A stretch of DNA of 20,499 nucleotides from Apostichopus parvimensis (GCA_000934455.1 KN883598.1:67534-88032), one strand, 5' to 3'. Counted from the stretch's first letter, positions 1 through 10,852 are shown. A program made the numbers and translations. Notes: a model not told the origin generated them from the sequence alone.

Positions 1-688
1 AAATTCAGCCAGAAATAGAAAGGAATAAAATGTGTAAAGGACTTGAGTCAAACTGCTCAAAGCAAGGAAAAACTTCCCCTGACCTCGGTCATGCCTTGAA
101 GTTTACGGTTTAATTCCAGTAAATGAGCGAAATCGTTCATGAAAGTACCTCAGAATACCTGTTTTCCTGTTTCACTTGTAGCAATTGTAGCCTTTTCTAA
201 CAAGCGTTTTTGAAGTTCAAAATTGCTTTCAGAAGTGCATGGTCACAATTTGACTTTCACACAAGGTAACTACAGTACTGTATCTGCCAATGCAGCTGCC
301 TAAGGTTTTAATAACGTTGTGCGAAGTAAGGGGAACACCGGAAGTTACCGTACAACTTGAAAGGTAGTAACTTAAGGCAAGTATGACCCTGTGGGAGCAT
401 TAGGGCTTCCTAATGTATGTCGTCCAGTTACAGAGTTGTTGACAATTCATAATCATGGACGTTAAATATGAATCTAAGAGACTGACTTCGGTCAGTTTGT
501 GGCTTTGATAAGCCAATGATGGCTTCTTTGCGAGTTCCTGCTTGCAGGAGGATCTAAAATACAAACATACATACATACATACATACAAAATTAATAATTC
601 TTAGAGGTACTAGTTGAGGGCAGCATACGACTTGTACACTTTTTCTCAATTAATTTTTTTTTTTATCTTCTCTTACTTATCCTTGCAG
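1..688 (+). other. CLSTN: Presumed calsyntenin intron (partial)
   Basis: Lies 5' of the first visible calsyntenin exon and ends in a pyrimidine-rich tract and CAG acceptor at 681-688. No open frame here resembles the missing LamG or cadherin regions. The only structure I see is a short CATA microsatellite at about 564-587. Confidence 0.6.
564..587. repeat. (CATA)n microsatellite
   Basis: About six copies of the tetranucleotide ACAT/CATA with one interruption at the 5' side, inside the presumed calsyntenin intron. Confidence 0.9.
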
Positions 689-891
689 ATGTGACAATGA
701 AGAGATAGCTATCCCAACTATTAACACCTTTATCGTTCTGCCTCAAGTATCACTGCCGAGGATTAGAGTCTCCGGTGATGTTAGCATAGCGCATACGATG
801 GAGGAATTCCATCACGGCGTTAAACCGTTTGAGACCGTCGTCATCACCGATGGTGATATAGAAGATGCAGATACACCAGATGGAGAAGAAG
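689..891 (+). CDS. CLSTN: Calsyntenin exon (extracellular)
   Basis: 203 nt. The exon opens with one base that completes a codon from upstream, continues with CDNEEIAIPT and ends in the acidic DADTPDGEE before a GTATG donor at 892. The acceptor CTTGCAG ends at 688. It encodes the stretch after the LNS domain. The one leftover base matches the next exon's phase. Confidence 0.88.
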
Positions 892-3800
892 GTATGAATA
901 ATTTACTGAAAATTGGGGCGGGGCCAGAGAAATGGAATCGTTAAGGAACTAATTATTGCAATTAATTATTCAGATCGATACAACTATAGCACACTTGTCA
1001 CCAAATTGAATTTAAAAAAAAAAAATTTTGGGCACTTGAAGTAAATGGGCTGTTGGTCCCATAGGAAGGTTATGAAGTATGAAGTGTTTGTTCAAGAAGG
1101 TACATCTGGCTGTTTAACAGAGCACTTAGTAAGTACTAAGTGACATTAAAAAATCTAGTGCACTTGACACAAGAAAAAAAATACCTCACTTGATTTACAT
1201 TCACGGAACCAGTGCCCTATTCCTTTGGAAAGGCTACTTAGTATTTCTGTTCAAAACACAGAGAGATTAAAACAAGCACACTGTTAACAAACTGGTTATC
1301 TACTGAGAGAAGGGAAACAAACGTGTGGATGGAGAAGACTTTCATTAAAGGTCAGTTAACCTCCATCCAGTGAAATGGTAATTGGTCGATTTGTCAGATG
1401 ATATTGACAAATCTAATGCACTTCCCACCGGTAGACAGTTGAAGTAATAATAGATATCTGTGAAGCTATTTTGAAATATTGTTAAAAGCTAAAGTTATCT
1501 TTCTTCATCTTTCGTTGTAGAATTATTTGACGATTCTCGATTGGAACACCTGGATGCCTGTCAGGTTACCATGGCGAGAGCGCTGAAGACAGGAGAGAGC
1601 TTAAAACTGCCGGCGGATATCGTCCAGAAATATTCAGCGGATGTTGTAAAAACTGATGAGGAGATGATCATAACAGGTAGGAATCGATAGATGAATGCTG
1701 GTGGAGAGGGGTGAGGGGAGATTGGAGAGGGGAGGTGAGAGGGGAGGGGAGAGGATAAGAGAGGGGAGATGGGAGAGGGGAGAGGGGTGAGGGGACAAGG
1801 ATATGGAAGAAGGGGATGGGGAGGGAGAGGTATGGGGGGAGGGGTGAGACGAACCCTATACATAATGAAATTACCCTCTTACGTTAGTCTCTAACTTTGG
1901 AAGAGTGAAAGTTATCACAGCTTCAATACAGGAAAGACATGGACCATTGTTTGATATCAATATTTGCTTTATGTTAAGACAAGATTACTGAAGTTTATCA
2001 CCATCATGAAAGTTTTACCACACACCTGGACACACACTGCCACGTCCCTGCATTGCCCCGTTGTTTGAAAGCCCGGTATATTTATGTAGGGTATGAAGCC
2101 TGTGGGTGATCTCTGCAGTAAAGACAAGCAGGAAGATATCACTATTTATTACTGGAAATTAAGGGTTGGATTAATAAGACGATGTATAGTATTGTGAGTT
2201 TGTCCTCATCATTTCAAGTTATTTCTCATAACATAATATTCCTGAATCATGCACGTTACCTACATATTTTAAATTCTTTGTCATATATCTTAATGAACGA
2301 TTTGTCATTTCAATATCCTCATCAGGGCTGGACACTGTCGCCAACTACCAAGCAATACTTCAAAAGATTGTATACAGCAACAGAGCAGTGGGAAACCTGC
2401 CATCTAAGAAGCTGACCATTAGGTGCAGCGAACTCAACCAGAGATTTGTCAGTAACCCCTTCGAAGTTGAGGTAAGATCAACTCAAAACATGCTATTTTG
2501 TTAAAGGCATTGAAGACTCGTCCCAAACCGGGTGCGGCCATCTAAAAAAGTTAACTTTCCGTTGCTTGCAAGTGACGTTTTGTTTGTGTCGCTACAAAAT
2601 GCAGACAGTAATGAAACGTGATACCTTGTTATCTTTATCTGGACCTGAGATGTCCAGCGCTGCTATGTACACTGTGTTGTGGATATTGACTGTAGCTGCA
2701 TGTATTGACCGTACACTGGTGTCTAATTACCGACGGTAGCAAGCTGTGTGTGTATTTTCTGGGATTGATGGTGGTGTCATACACTTCTGTTACACCTCAT
2801 TCAAAACTAGGTCAGATTACTGGCATTAGACGTTCCTTTTTTCGCGAGTCTTCACACCCTTTAATTAGACATCGTCGAGGGTGTGGTGTTTCCCATTGTC
2901 AGTATGTTTGAAAACTATAAGAAAAAGTTCTAAATTCAGTTTGAACTAAAATTTGCACCTTAAAAGTATTATATTTTGGGATAACATGCTGTGATGCTTA
3001 ATCCTGTATAAATCTGTACAAATTACAAAAGAAATGATGACGAACTCAGAATAAGTTCCAAAAGTGAAAGAGCACTATTAACATTTATTTTTGTGGTAAA
3101 AGTTGCAAGTTTTGAATAACTCCCATAAGAAGTCATCATATGACAGTATTTTGTGACCAACAAGTTTCTAAAGGAAAGGTAATTTTCAAAAAAAGATGCA
3201 GGTTTGTTTGAAATGTTTAAAAGGTGTACAAATGATACCATCTTGTTTATTTCATATTTGTTAAAAAGTTCAAGTTGATATTTTGTTGTTGTTGTTTATG
3301 TTTTACAGCTTTCATTAGTACACAAGAAAGCCGCATCGAACCACGACAAATCTGGTATCCACCAACCCAAAAACTTCCAGGTGAAGAGTCAGATGGCCAG
3401 CGGAAAACACAATGTAGCTAAGGTCTCAAACAGATCTTCCTCGCCGGGTGAGTAATTTACATAGAAGATCACTAATAGCTTTTCCTTAGCTATACTAACT
3501 CTTAGCCTTTGCCATCTATCCATCTTGTCCTAACCTTGTTGCCATGTACTTCTTAGTTGTGATGTACAAGAATTGATCTGATTGCTTTCAGCTAATTATT
3601 TTTTTGCATATTTTTGCCCTTTTTGTAGTTTAATAAAAAATGACTACATTGGCTGTAAACAATTAAGTGTTTGAAATGGAACAGGGGGTATAAAGTCCTC
3701 ATTAACACAAATGTACACAAGTACTGGCTTCTCAGTAACATGTTCAATAAAGCATATTAATTTTTCATTTAAGTTGAAGCTGACATAATTTGGTTTTTGC

Positions 3801-4966
3801 TGCTGTAGTTACATGGTGTGCATTGCCCATTGGCTAATGAGAGGTCCTCCCCCCTCCCCTCCCCTCCGCCCCCACACCTTACAAGAAGAAGGAAAGTAAA
3901 GATGTAAAGAGTACATGAGTTTTCAGCCCCAAGTCTGTGATTTAAAATCCTATTTTTAGCCCCAGTTTTTCTCATTGCAATTAATCTGTCATATTTAATT
4001 TCATATTTGTTGTTTTTCCTCGCAGCCATGACGCTGGTTCTGGTGGTCTGTGTGGGTTTCTTCATGTTTATGTTAATCGTTGGAGTCTTCAGGGTATACA
4101 CAACCAGGAAAGTAAACAAGGCACTGGACGATAAACAGGATATGGATTGGGATGATGGACCCCTCAATATCACCGTTAATCCTATGGATGGGGTAAGATT
4201 ATGATCAACGTAATAAATCCTGATCTGTGAACCAGTATCCCATTTCAAACTCCCTTTCTCCTCCCTTCCTCTCCTACCCTCTCCACTCCCACCCCCCTCT
4301 TCCCTGCCTTTTCATTTCTCATCTACACTTAAGTTCAAATGTCTTTATTCATTTGAAGAGTGTATGTCAGTTTCAAGTGATAATACATCTTAGTTTCAAT
4401 TCTAGCCAAAAAGAACGAACTCATTTTGGCCAGTTTGATACTGAATTATAAATTGTTCAAGCAGTGTTGTACACAAATTTATTTGTTATTATAAATAATT
4501 ATATATTTCCTGATGTTTACAGTGAAACACTTACCGTTCCTCGTACTGTCAGTTATAGCGTTATATCAATGTTATCCCATCGTTGCTAGAGGGTATCTTC
4601 ATTTATAAAACATTATTAAAGGGACTTTCTGTAAATTCACCCCCAGCCCTTTCCAAACACCCCCCTCCCCCGCTCCTCTCATTGGGTGGGTGTACATAGA
4701 GTAAAGTCAAAATCCAACTGCTCTCCTCTTCAATTTGCACTCAAATACGTTTTGATATGAGATTTGACGATATGATATTTTCAGACAAAAACACGATTTT
4801 TCTTCTCTTTTCTCAGCCGATGGAGCCTACGCCGGAAGACAGTAGCGACGACGATTACGACGACGATTGTTCCGAGATGAGCAGCAGTTCTGAGGAAGAA
4901 ATACCGGTCTGCGTGGAATACAAAGGCTCACCTCTCGAATGGGATGACTCGAATCTGAAATTTTAA
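689..4966 (+). CDS. CLSTN: Calsyntenin, C-terminal part (six exons; 5' part outside window)
   Basis: Type I membrane cargo adaptor of the calsyntenin/alcadein family, which links vesicles to kinesin-1 and in vertebrates has synaptic roles. Joining 689-891, 1521-1676, 2326-2471, 3309-3447, 4026-4192 and 4817-4966 gives one open frame of 319 residues plus stop, and every junction is phase-consistent with GT-AG introns. Seen directly: the family signature around LDxVxNYQxIL and CSELNQRFVSNPFEVE in the third exon; a hydrophobic helix followed by RVYTTRK in the fifth; and two tryptophan-acidic motifs, MDWDD followed by ITVNPM and LEWDD, the second ten residues from the end. These match vertebrate calsyntenins as I recall them. 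The signal peptide, cadherin repeats and LamG/LNS domain must lie upstream of base 1. Invertebrates often have one calsyntenin, so I do not assign it to CLSTN1, 2 or 3. The family call is near certain. Confidence 0.95.
1521..1676 (+). CDS. CLSTN: Calsyntenin exon (extracellular)
   Basis: 156 nt between acceptor GTTGTAG (ends 1520) and donor GTAGGA (from 1677). Its translation contains LEHLDACQVTMARAL followed by GESLKLPADIV. This corresponds to the vertebrate calsyntenin segment with LDAC followed by GESLSLP. The donor is followed within 25 bases by a G-rich purine tract. Confidence 0.92.
1677..2325 (+). other. CLSTN: Calsyntenin intron with polypurine minisatellite
   Basis: 649 nt GT-AG intron. 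The first 180 bases are dominated by a G/A-only strand, listed separately. The rest is AT-rich with no recognisable element. Confidence 0.88.
1700..1850. repeat. CLSTN: Degenerate GGGGAGA polypurine tract
   Basis: About 150 bases almost free of pyrimidines on the plus strand, built from irregular GAGGGGA/GGGGTGAG units. It carries many runs of three to six G, so quadruplex or triplex structure is possible. An open frame on the opposite strand (1561-1863) is an artefact of this composition: it encodes only proline, serine and leucine repeats. Confidence 0.88.
2326..2471 (+). CDS. CLSTN: Calsyntenin exon (most conserved extracellular segment)
   Basis: 146 nt, acceptor CATCAG to 2325, donor GTAAGA from 2472. 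It encodes LDTVANYQAILQKIVY, then CSELNQRFVSNPFEVE. Vertebrate calsyntenins have the equivalent VxNYEExLRQIxY and CSELNGRYxSNxFxVE. This segment is the strongest single support for the gene identity. Confidence 0.95.
2472..3308 (+). other. CLSTN: Calsyntenin intron
   Basis: 837 nt GT-AG intron, AT-rich. Small open frames at 2705-2911 (plus) and 3023-3241 (minus) show no known motif, and I regard them as chance. The acceptor is preceded by a TTGTTGTTGTTT tract. Confidence 0.85.
3309..3447 (+). CDS. CLSTN: Calsyntenin exon (juxtamembrane stalk)
   Basis: 139 nt, acceptor TTTTACAG to 3308, donor GTGAGT from 3448. It encodes a polar, His/Lys/Ser-rich stalk including VKSQMASGKHNVAKV, just before the membrane helix. 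In vertebrate calsyntenins this stalk holds the ectodomain-shedding site. Whether shedding happens here is not shown by the sequence. Confidence 0.85.
3448..4025 (+). other. CLSTN: Calsyntenin intron
   Basis: 578 nt GT-AG intron. It contains a C-rich pyrimidine tract at about 3845-3878 and otherwise ordinary AT-rich sequence. Confidence 0.85.
4026..4192 (+). CDS. CLSTN: Calsyntenin exon (membrane helix and first kinesin-binding motif)
   Basis: 167 nt, acceptor CTCGCAG to 4025, donor GTAAGA from 4193. The codon split across the junction gives Ala, then a helix of about 23 hydrophobic residues (MTLVLVVCVGFFMFMLIVGV), then basic RVYTTRKVNK, and finally the tryptophan-acidic motif MDWDD followed by GPLNITVNPMDG. 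Human CLSTN1 has MDWDDSALTITVNPM at the same place, as I recall. Confidence 0.96.
4193..4816 (+). other. CLSTN: Calsyntenin intron
   Basis: 624 nt GT-AG intron. It starts with a pyrimidine-rich tract at 4250-4308 (C/T runs) and has another C-rich patch at about 4640-4680. No other structure seen. Confidence 0.85.
4250..4308. repeat. CLSTN: Polypyrimidine (CT-rich) tract
   Basis: About 59 bases, nearly all C or T on the plus strand, 57 bases after the donor of the membrane-helix exon. Low-complexity sequence, similar in style but opposite in strand to the tract at 1700-1850. Confidence 0.85.
4817..4966 (+). CDS. CLSTN: Calsyntenin terminal exon (acidic tail, second kinesin-binding motif)
   Basis: 150 nt from acceptor TCTCAG (ends 4816) to TAA at 4964-4966. 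It encodes a strongly acidic, serine-rich stretch (EDSSDDDYDDD, then EMSSSSEEE) and ends in LEWDDSNLKF. Human CLSTN1 has the same plan: a Glu-rich block, then LEWDDSTLSY at the end. The acidic block is much shorter here. Frame and phase 0 match the preceding exon. Confidence 0.96.
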   Translation, partial: PMEPTPEDSSDDDYDDDCSEMSSSSEEEIPVCVEYKGSPLEWDDSNLKF

Positions 4967-5766
4967 AAGATCTATCTACAAAACATCCCCTAGCTGTTTC
5001 GAATCAATTCTCTTTTGACATCGTCATAAAATTCCCCGTACGTCATGAAAGAAAAATTTGTCCGTTTACGATAGGTATGAACTTGTGGGTAACACTTGCA
5101 TCTAGCTCTTTCTTGTATTTGGATCATCTCCAAAACAAGAATTGACTCCAGTTTTGTCATATTGCAAGGCTTTGTGTTTTGTACCGGTCCTAAGGACGGC
5201 TGAAATATGACTAAGGACTTTTAGGCGCCGTCTTACTGAAATGTTCTCAGTATTAAAATATCTTTAAGGCCTGGAATTTAGATTCTTGTGCATTAAATTG
5301 GAATTCTTGCTTAATCTTTTTTATGTTTGCAATAATGGTATAGCAAACCTTGGCCCAATTGAAGGATAATGAGAAATCTCAAATTTGACTGGACCAAAGA
5401 TGTTGCCGTGGTAACCAGCTTGGCAGTACTTTGCAGTCAGTTAATGAGTTCCCCTGCTATGCTTATGTTCCTTCTTGCTCTTTTGTACCACGGATTTAAA
5501 AAAAAAAGGACAGCTGCTGTTTGGATCATAATTTGAACCCCTTCCAATTGCTAGAATGCCATGAGGGGGGGAAAGGTCAAATAGGGTAAGGGTCAAAATG
5601 CGCAGGTGGCTTCTTGGATTATGATGACCTATAGGTAGATATTCACATTGAAAGAAGCATATTGGGTCTTAGTGGAATTTGTTTCATATCTGCCAATTAA
5701 TTAAGAAATTAATTTTGGTTTCAATTTTCTGATTTGAAGAATTTCACAAACAATTGAACTTTTGTG

Positions 5767-5772
5767 AATAAA
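5767..5772 (+). terminator. CLSTN: Candidate polyadenylation signal AATAAA
   Basis: Canonical hexamer 800 bases after the calsyntenin stop. The next 50 bases are rich in GT (TTTGTAGTTGCTGG, TGTGAGTTTT), as expected for a downstream element. Confidence 0.5.
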
Positions 5773-6461
5773 GGATTTCTAGTTTGTAGTTGCTGGCAAC
5801 ATTTCTGTGAGTTTTATCTGGCTTTACCATAAAAAGAAGAATTACATAAATTTACATCCAATCTGAAAATTGTTTGGTAGAAATGAAATGTAACTGTTAT
5901 TAATGATCATATTCTGAACAAACCCTGTTATACTTCTTTCGTTATGTATTTTAATATTGATATGAGGGCATCTTGATGGTACTTTTTTTTATGTGGAAGA
6001 ACGTTGAAGGTACGACCTGTTCTTTCAAACAGATGGAGCATGTATGGTTGTTCCATCAGGTGGACTTATTCTGAGAAAAGACATTTATAGATCAAGATGA
6101 CATAAAACCCTTTGGGATTTAAGCTAACCAAAAATATAATGCAAAATAGAAGCAATTCAGTAGACAAAAAAAATCTTGCGCTATTTTACATGTTTAAAGC
6201 AATTTACCAAAGCCATTTTGCAGTTGCATTTGGAAGCATTTAAAAGCAAGTATGTTCAAAATTCTTTCATTTTATTTATTTGTAGCTCAAGAGCTTTTTA
6301 TCAAGCAGTATCCTGTAAAAAATAGAAAACTAGAACATCCTCTCGTTTGTCTCTGTTTGAATTGTAACCTTTTTTTAAAATTTTTTTTAAGATTTCCAAC
6401 TTTCATTTTAAACTATTCGAGTTTGTTATTATCATCTCTGTACAGCATTTTCATTTATTTA

Positions 6462-6467
6462 AATAAA
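6462..6467 (+). terminator. CLSTN: Candidate distal polyadenylation signal AATAAA
   Basis: Second canonical hexamer, about 1.5 kb after the stop, followed by GTGATTGTATAGCTGTC. It may give a longer alternative 3' UTR. Confidence 0.35.
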
Positions 6468-9158
6468 GTGATTGTATAGCTGTCAGTTAGTATTAGCTTA
6501 TGGCCACACCAGCTAAGGGGATAATCTGACCTTGAGGTCAACTGTAAAGTCAACAAACCTTGTGAGGGAGTCAGTAGGCTTGAGAGTTTACCATGATTAA
6601 TGGGAAGGGGAAAATTCAGTCAAAATTCAGGTTTAATCTATTTTTATTATGATTATTATGATTATTTTTTTTGCAATTATGGTTGGAATAGTTGGTTGAA
6701 GGTTTAAGAAGATTGAAAACAGTATTCATATGTGTGGTAGGCCATGCTTTGATTACCACTTGCTTCTCTTGATAGTGAAGTTGCCGGAGAGTTCTGCAAA
6801 CTAATTTGATCGGCTGTTAATATTTAAAAGCCACGACAAATGTTTAAACCATTCTGAGTAACATTTTGAAAGGTATTATCAAGCTTGAGAAGGAAGAAAA
6901 GTGGTTAAGTCAAAACCTGACAAATTCAAGTTTTCTTGGACTCAGTCTATACCACTCTTTTTTTATATTGAAGAGGGCGGTATAAGATGGTCCAGAAAGA
7001 TGGCCTGAATGGTAGGTAGTGGGTGGAGAGTTGAGAGTGATAGACAGATAGATTTTTGGGTGTTCTGAGAGAGAGAGTAGCTGGAATGCTATTAGTCTAG
7101 TGTCTGTAAATCGATCGTTTTGTAAATTTAGTGTAAAAAACAAACATACTTTTTAGCAGTGGAAAGAGACTTCTATTGGATTATATATATAGCGTTAGAA
7201 GAGAAAATGCACATTTAGCCAAATTTTATGTCTATTTAGATTCTATTTTACTTTTTAATAGCAAATTTTTACTTTTGGGTGTCAACAAGTTGTACAACGT
7301 TGAAATTTTTTGGGTTTGTAACCTTTTCCTCTTCTGTAGTTAGCGAAGCAAGGAGGGGTAAAAAATGTGAATTAAGTTTCAAATATCGGGAAAAGGGGCA
7401 TTTTTCTTTCTTTTTTCTTTTAATATAAGAATTTTAGCACTATTGTGATAACAAATTGATTAAATTCAGAATGACTGGAGGACAATCTTGTCATGGAATG
7501 CAGATGTTCAGGAGAAATGAAGCCTCCCCCCAAAAAAAAAAAAGCTGTAAACAGGGGAGCAAAATAAATAAGGAAATAAATTTACAAGTGGATGGAATTA
7601 GAAAGAAAAATGCATCAAATTACTCAGATTTGCTCAATTTGAGTTTCTAAATTAGATGAAATTCGAATAATCCTTGCAAGTTTTACCACCCACCTTTAGC
7701 AAAGATTTTTAAATGTTTCGGCTAATAAATACTTTGCAAAAGTTTGATGGAAAAGATTTAGGGAAACTTTAAATATCATATTATTTCCTTTGAATCAAAG
7801 AAATGATACTTTCTTGAATCGTAGAAAGTTGATGAATAATGAAATATATCTGACATCATCATAGCAACTGGAGGATTAAATCACGATTCGAATGTTTCAC
7901 AAAATCATACGGCAAAAGATTTCATGGGAAATTCAGAAATAATCAAAATCTAACGTATATGCTGCCGTTCAAATTCAGTCTCTTCATATATATCATAGGG
8001 TAGTGATTAAGCACCTTGCTTGAGGCTCGGATTGTAAATACAAAATTTAAAATGAAAAATATGAAAAAAAAAATTTAAATGTGCAAATTGTGTTGGGAAT
8101 TCTTCTTGGCAACCAATGGTGTTTGTGTGTTCATGGTGATGTTTTCATTTTCAGGTAGACTTGGTAGAAGGTTGCTTTTTTGCCTGCCTCCCCCCACCCC
8201 TCCCCCACCCCCCATGTATATTTAAGAAAAGAGTATCTTTCCTCCTTTTTACATCATATTTCTCTCGTGTATCAACCAAATTTATGACCTTTAAAATTGT
8301 AATCTATTTGTGATATTGTTGTATTCAATGCATTTATAAAAATCTTATGGTAATTAAACAACCTCATAACATATTTTGTTTTTTCCCTTATAGTTTAGAT
8401 AATAATTAAAATAGTCACAATAAAAAAAAATATTAAAAAAATGTCTCAATTTTCATGCAAAAATGATATTACTTGTGCTTAAATGAGAAATCCAATCTTA
8501 GGAATTACTTACCTATGCATGAAAATAGGTTTCTTAGCAAAATTAAGTCTTAGCAAAAAGAAGCTTTTAGGAACCCCGCAGAGTAGAATACGGTAGAGCA
8601 AATTTAAGGCCAGAGGAAATAAAATCAGTGAGAAGTAGACGAAATTTATGCAAGTTTGTTTTCAACAGGAAGAAATGTGTATCATGGGATTTCCCTCTCG
8701 GTTTAGGCAGATGCAATGAAAGCAGAAAAATGCTTTCAAGTAATTTACTTGTTTTTAATTTACAGGAGTGTTTGTGGGTAGTAAAGGGTGTTTGTGCATA
8801 TTGGTGGAGGTGTGGGGGGGGGGAGGGGCGAGAGACATGGGGTGCAGTGTCTGCAAGGATGGCACAGATGATCCTTTTGTTCTTAAATTACCTGCACGGA
8901 CTCTCTTCACATTGTGAAGTTGGGTGAAACCGAGGAAAATGATTTCAGAAATTTGTGATTATCAGTGAGACCCAACTACGTATTACTCTGAACTAGTAAG
9001 AACGCTTTTCGTACCTTCAGTATATTAATTCTTTATATTCAACAACTTTAATAGAGAATGTGTACAAATTTGGTCCCCGAATGGAAGAGGGCAAAGTTTA
9101 ACATTGTGAAATGAATTTCAAACATGTCTTTTCATGTCAGTGGTGGTTATGTGATCTA

Positions 9159-9188
9159 TATTATTATTATAGTTATGATTATGATTAT
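9159..9188. repeat. TTA/TTATGA short tandem repeat
   Basis: TATTATTATTAT followed by GTTATGATTATGATTAT; simple-sequence repeat in the spacer. Confidence 0.8.
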
Positions 9189-9380
9189 CCTCATGTGACC
9201 TTTGACCTATCATGTCTATTGTTAATATTTTATCTCCAGTGTCACTTTCACTATGCTTGTGGTTGTATTCCATTTCAAGGTTTTCAATGCATTTGTTTTC
9301 ATTTTTTTGATGTAAGAAGTAAAAAAAAAATAAAAATGGCCTCACCATTAATCTTCTGCTTAATTTCTTTCTCATTGTAG

Positions 9381-9395
9381 TTGAGTTGAGTTGAG
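9381..9395. repeat. (TTGAG)3 short tandem repeat
   Basis: Three perfect copies of TTGAG followed by a T run. It could be the tail of an old retroelement, but nothing adjacent supports that. Confidence 0.75.
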
Positions 9396-9592
9396 TTTTT
9401 ATTTGTCTGACACCAAGCTTTGGGGAATGTCTTAAATAAGAAAAATCAGTTCTCTATTGATTACTTTGGTCAATCCCTCCCCCTTCTCTTCCCCACGGAA
9501 CAAAAAGAAATGGGGTGGGTGAAAGAGCAGAAAAAATTGCAGAAAAAACAGGTTACGTAATGAGTAATAAACCTACTTTCTTCGCTGAGGCA

Positions 9593-9614
9593 TTTTGGTT
9601 AAATTTAACCAAAA
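9593..9614. repeat. Perfect 22 bp palindrome
   Basis: TTTTGGTTAAA and its exact reverse complement meet at the centre with no spacer, in AT-rich intergenic DNA. There is no adjacent gene start to regulate. It could be a dimeric protein-binding site, the remnant of a foldback element or chance. Confidence 0.9.
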
Positions 9615-10436
9615 CTGTTTCATTATAGGAAGCAAGGTTAAACTAGCTCAAACTCCCCCCTCCCCAAGGTAACCCCTTTATGTTCTGTTCTTGGAAACTT
9701 GATCTTGACAACATTAAGAAAAAAATAAATAAACAAAATATAGTGATTATTTCCTCACTTTATTTTAGTCTGACAGTGAGTAAAGGTTCTGTCTTCGAGA
9801 TAAAACCAACAGTAAGAAATATCTATGAAACGATATTTCATGAATTGTTATTGAAGTAGCCGGCAGGTGGTTACGTTCATATGCATGCATACCCACTGAA
9901 CAGTCATTCAGGCAACCAACAGTCACCGCACAGTACACCAAATGACATCCATAAACATTTTAGTGTCATTTCACTGCAAACTTACTCCCACCCCCTCTCC
10001 ACACTCTCCAGTTGTATCCATGGTTTTTAACTTTTCATCCAAATACACAGCTTTGCTGAGAAACATCCAAAGCTTTTCAGGTAGCAAAAATATTTTCTTC
10101 AGAAGTCTTCGTGACTTTTGAACTGTAGATTATTTTTTGATAATTTAAGAAGAGAAAACATGATGATGGTGAATAAAAGACTCTAGAAGTAAGAAAATAT
10201 ACATCTATGGAAAAATGCACCAAAGCCTCTTATTAGTATAATGAGCACAGATCTGTTAATGAAGACTAATTGTTGACGAAAATTTGATAGAAAAAAATAG
10301 TTCCATCGTGGTACAAGAAAACGATTGCAGAGATGAAGTGATTTACATCACATTGCTCATGGTAGTTATATAGTATATTGGAAACAAAGGTTCCTACTTA
10401 AAAGGTGGAGAAAGCTACCTCCAAATGATATTAATC

Positions 10437-10500
10437 ATAGTAATAATAATAATAATAATATAGCGCATTATACCCTGTCTCAATGCACTTTACAAGAAAC
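10437..10500 (-). mobile_element. 5'-truncated SINE copy (tail only)
   Basis: A (TAA)n run at about 10439-10460 is joined to TATAGCGCATTATACCC and CTCAATGCACTTTAC. The same words, with changes, occur at the tail end of the longer element at 14570-14924 (TATAGCGCA, then CTCGCCGCGCTGTAC). Read on the minus strand, this is the 3' end of the SINE plus an (ATT)n tail. The tRNA-like head is missing, as expected for 5' truncation on insertion. The boundary on the right is uncertain. Confidence 0.6.
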
Positions 10501-10852
10501 CAAATGTGAACAGAAATACAGTTCAGCAGAACAAAAACTCCATGATACACGAAAGGATCGAAAAAATGACAAGGACCGATGGGTTTAGCACGTGAATAAA
10601 TAAGTTTTTAAGACACTTGTAAAATTGTCTATGGTTCGGGCAAATGTCCACTTGATTCACAACGGAGATCACATGGTACATTTAGTGGCTATTTGCAGGT
10701 TCAAATACTTGAGATACAAAATGATATTGCAAATATGATAAAACTCATGTAAATATATGTCGTAAAACTCGGCAAGAAAAATACAACTTTTCCATGTGAA
10801 TTTCATTCCTTTGTCAGAAAAAGGACCGTCATTAGCAAAAGAATAACAAGAG
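10501..10852. other. Spacer, no feature seen
   Basis: AT-rich sequence between the SINE fragment and the tandem repeat. The minus-strand open frame covering 10669-10905 runs into the repeat and shows no known motif. Confidence 0.5.

Larger units (their letters stand above)
4967..6480 (+). other. CLSTN: Putative calsyntenin 3' UTR
   Basis: Follows the stop codon. It contains no plausible coding exon and has AATAAA signals at 5767-5772 and 6462-6467, each followed by T/G-rich sequence. The 3' end is therefore probably near 5.79 or 6.49 kb. Both could be used. The extent is inferred only from these signals. Confidence 0.5.
6481..10430. other. AT-rich intergenic spacer without recognised gene
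   Basis: About 4 kb between the converging calsyntenin and phosphatase genes. Open frames here (6910-7143 minus, 7456-7650 plus, 8628-8927 plus, 9111-9380 on both strands) have no recognisable domains or flanking splice logic. What I see is low-complexity DNA: TTATGA repeats (about 6645-6666), C-rich 8187-8214, G-rich 8806-8830, ATT-type repeats 9159-9188, TTGAG repeats 9381-9395 and the palindrome 9593-9614. Confidence 0.6.

Noticed and set aside
1561..1863. Minus-strand Pro/Ser-rich open frame of 100 codons
   Set aside because: It lies opposite a calsyntenin exon and a polypurine tract. The product is a composition artefact.
3769..4248. Minus-strand open frame of 159 codons
   Set aside because: It overlaps the calsyntenin membrane exon on the other strand and has no recognisable domain. 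The plus-strand exon is strongly supported.
8628..8927. Possible gene at 8628-8927 (99 codons, plus strand)
   Set aside because: It spans a G-run (8806-8830) and has no domain, no splice-site context and no flanking exon in phase.
9111..9380. Overlapping open frames on both strands
   Set aside because: AT-rich simple sequence with Tyr/Asn/His-biased products. No evidence of a gene on either strand.
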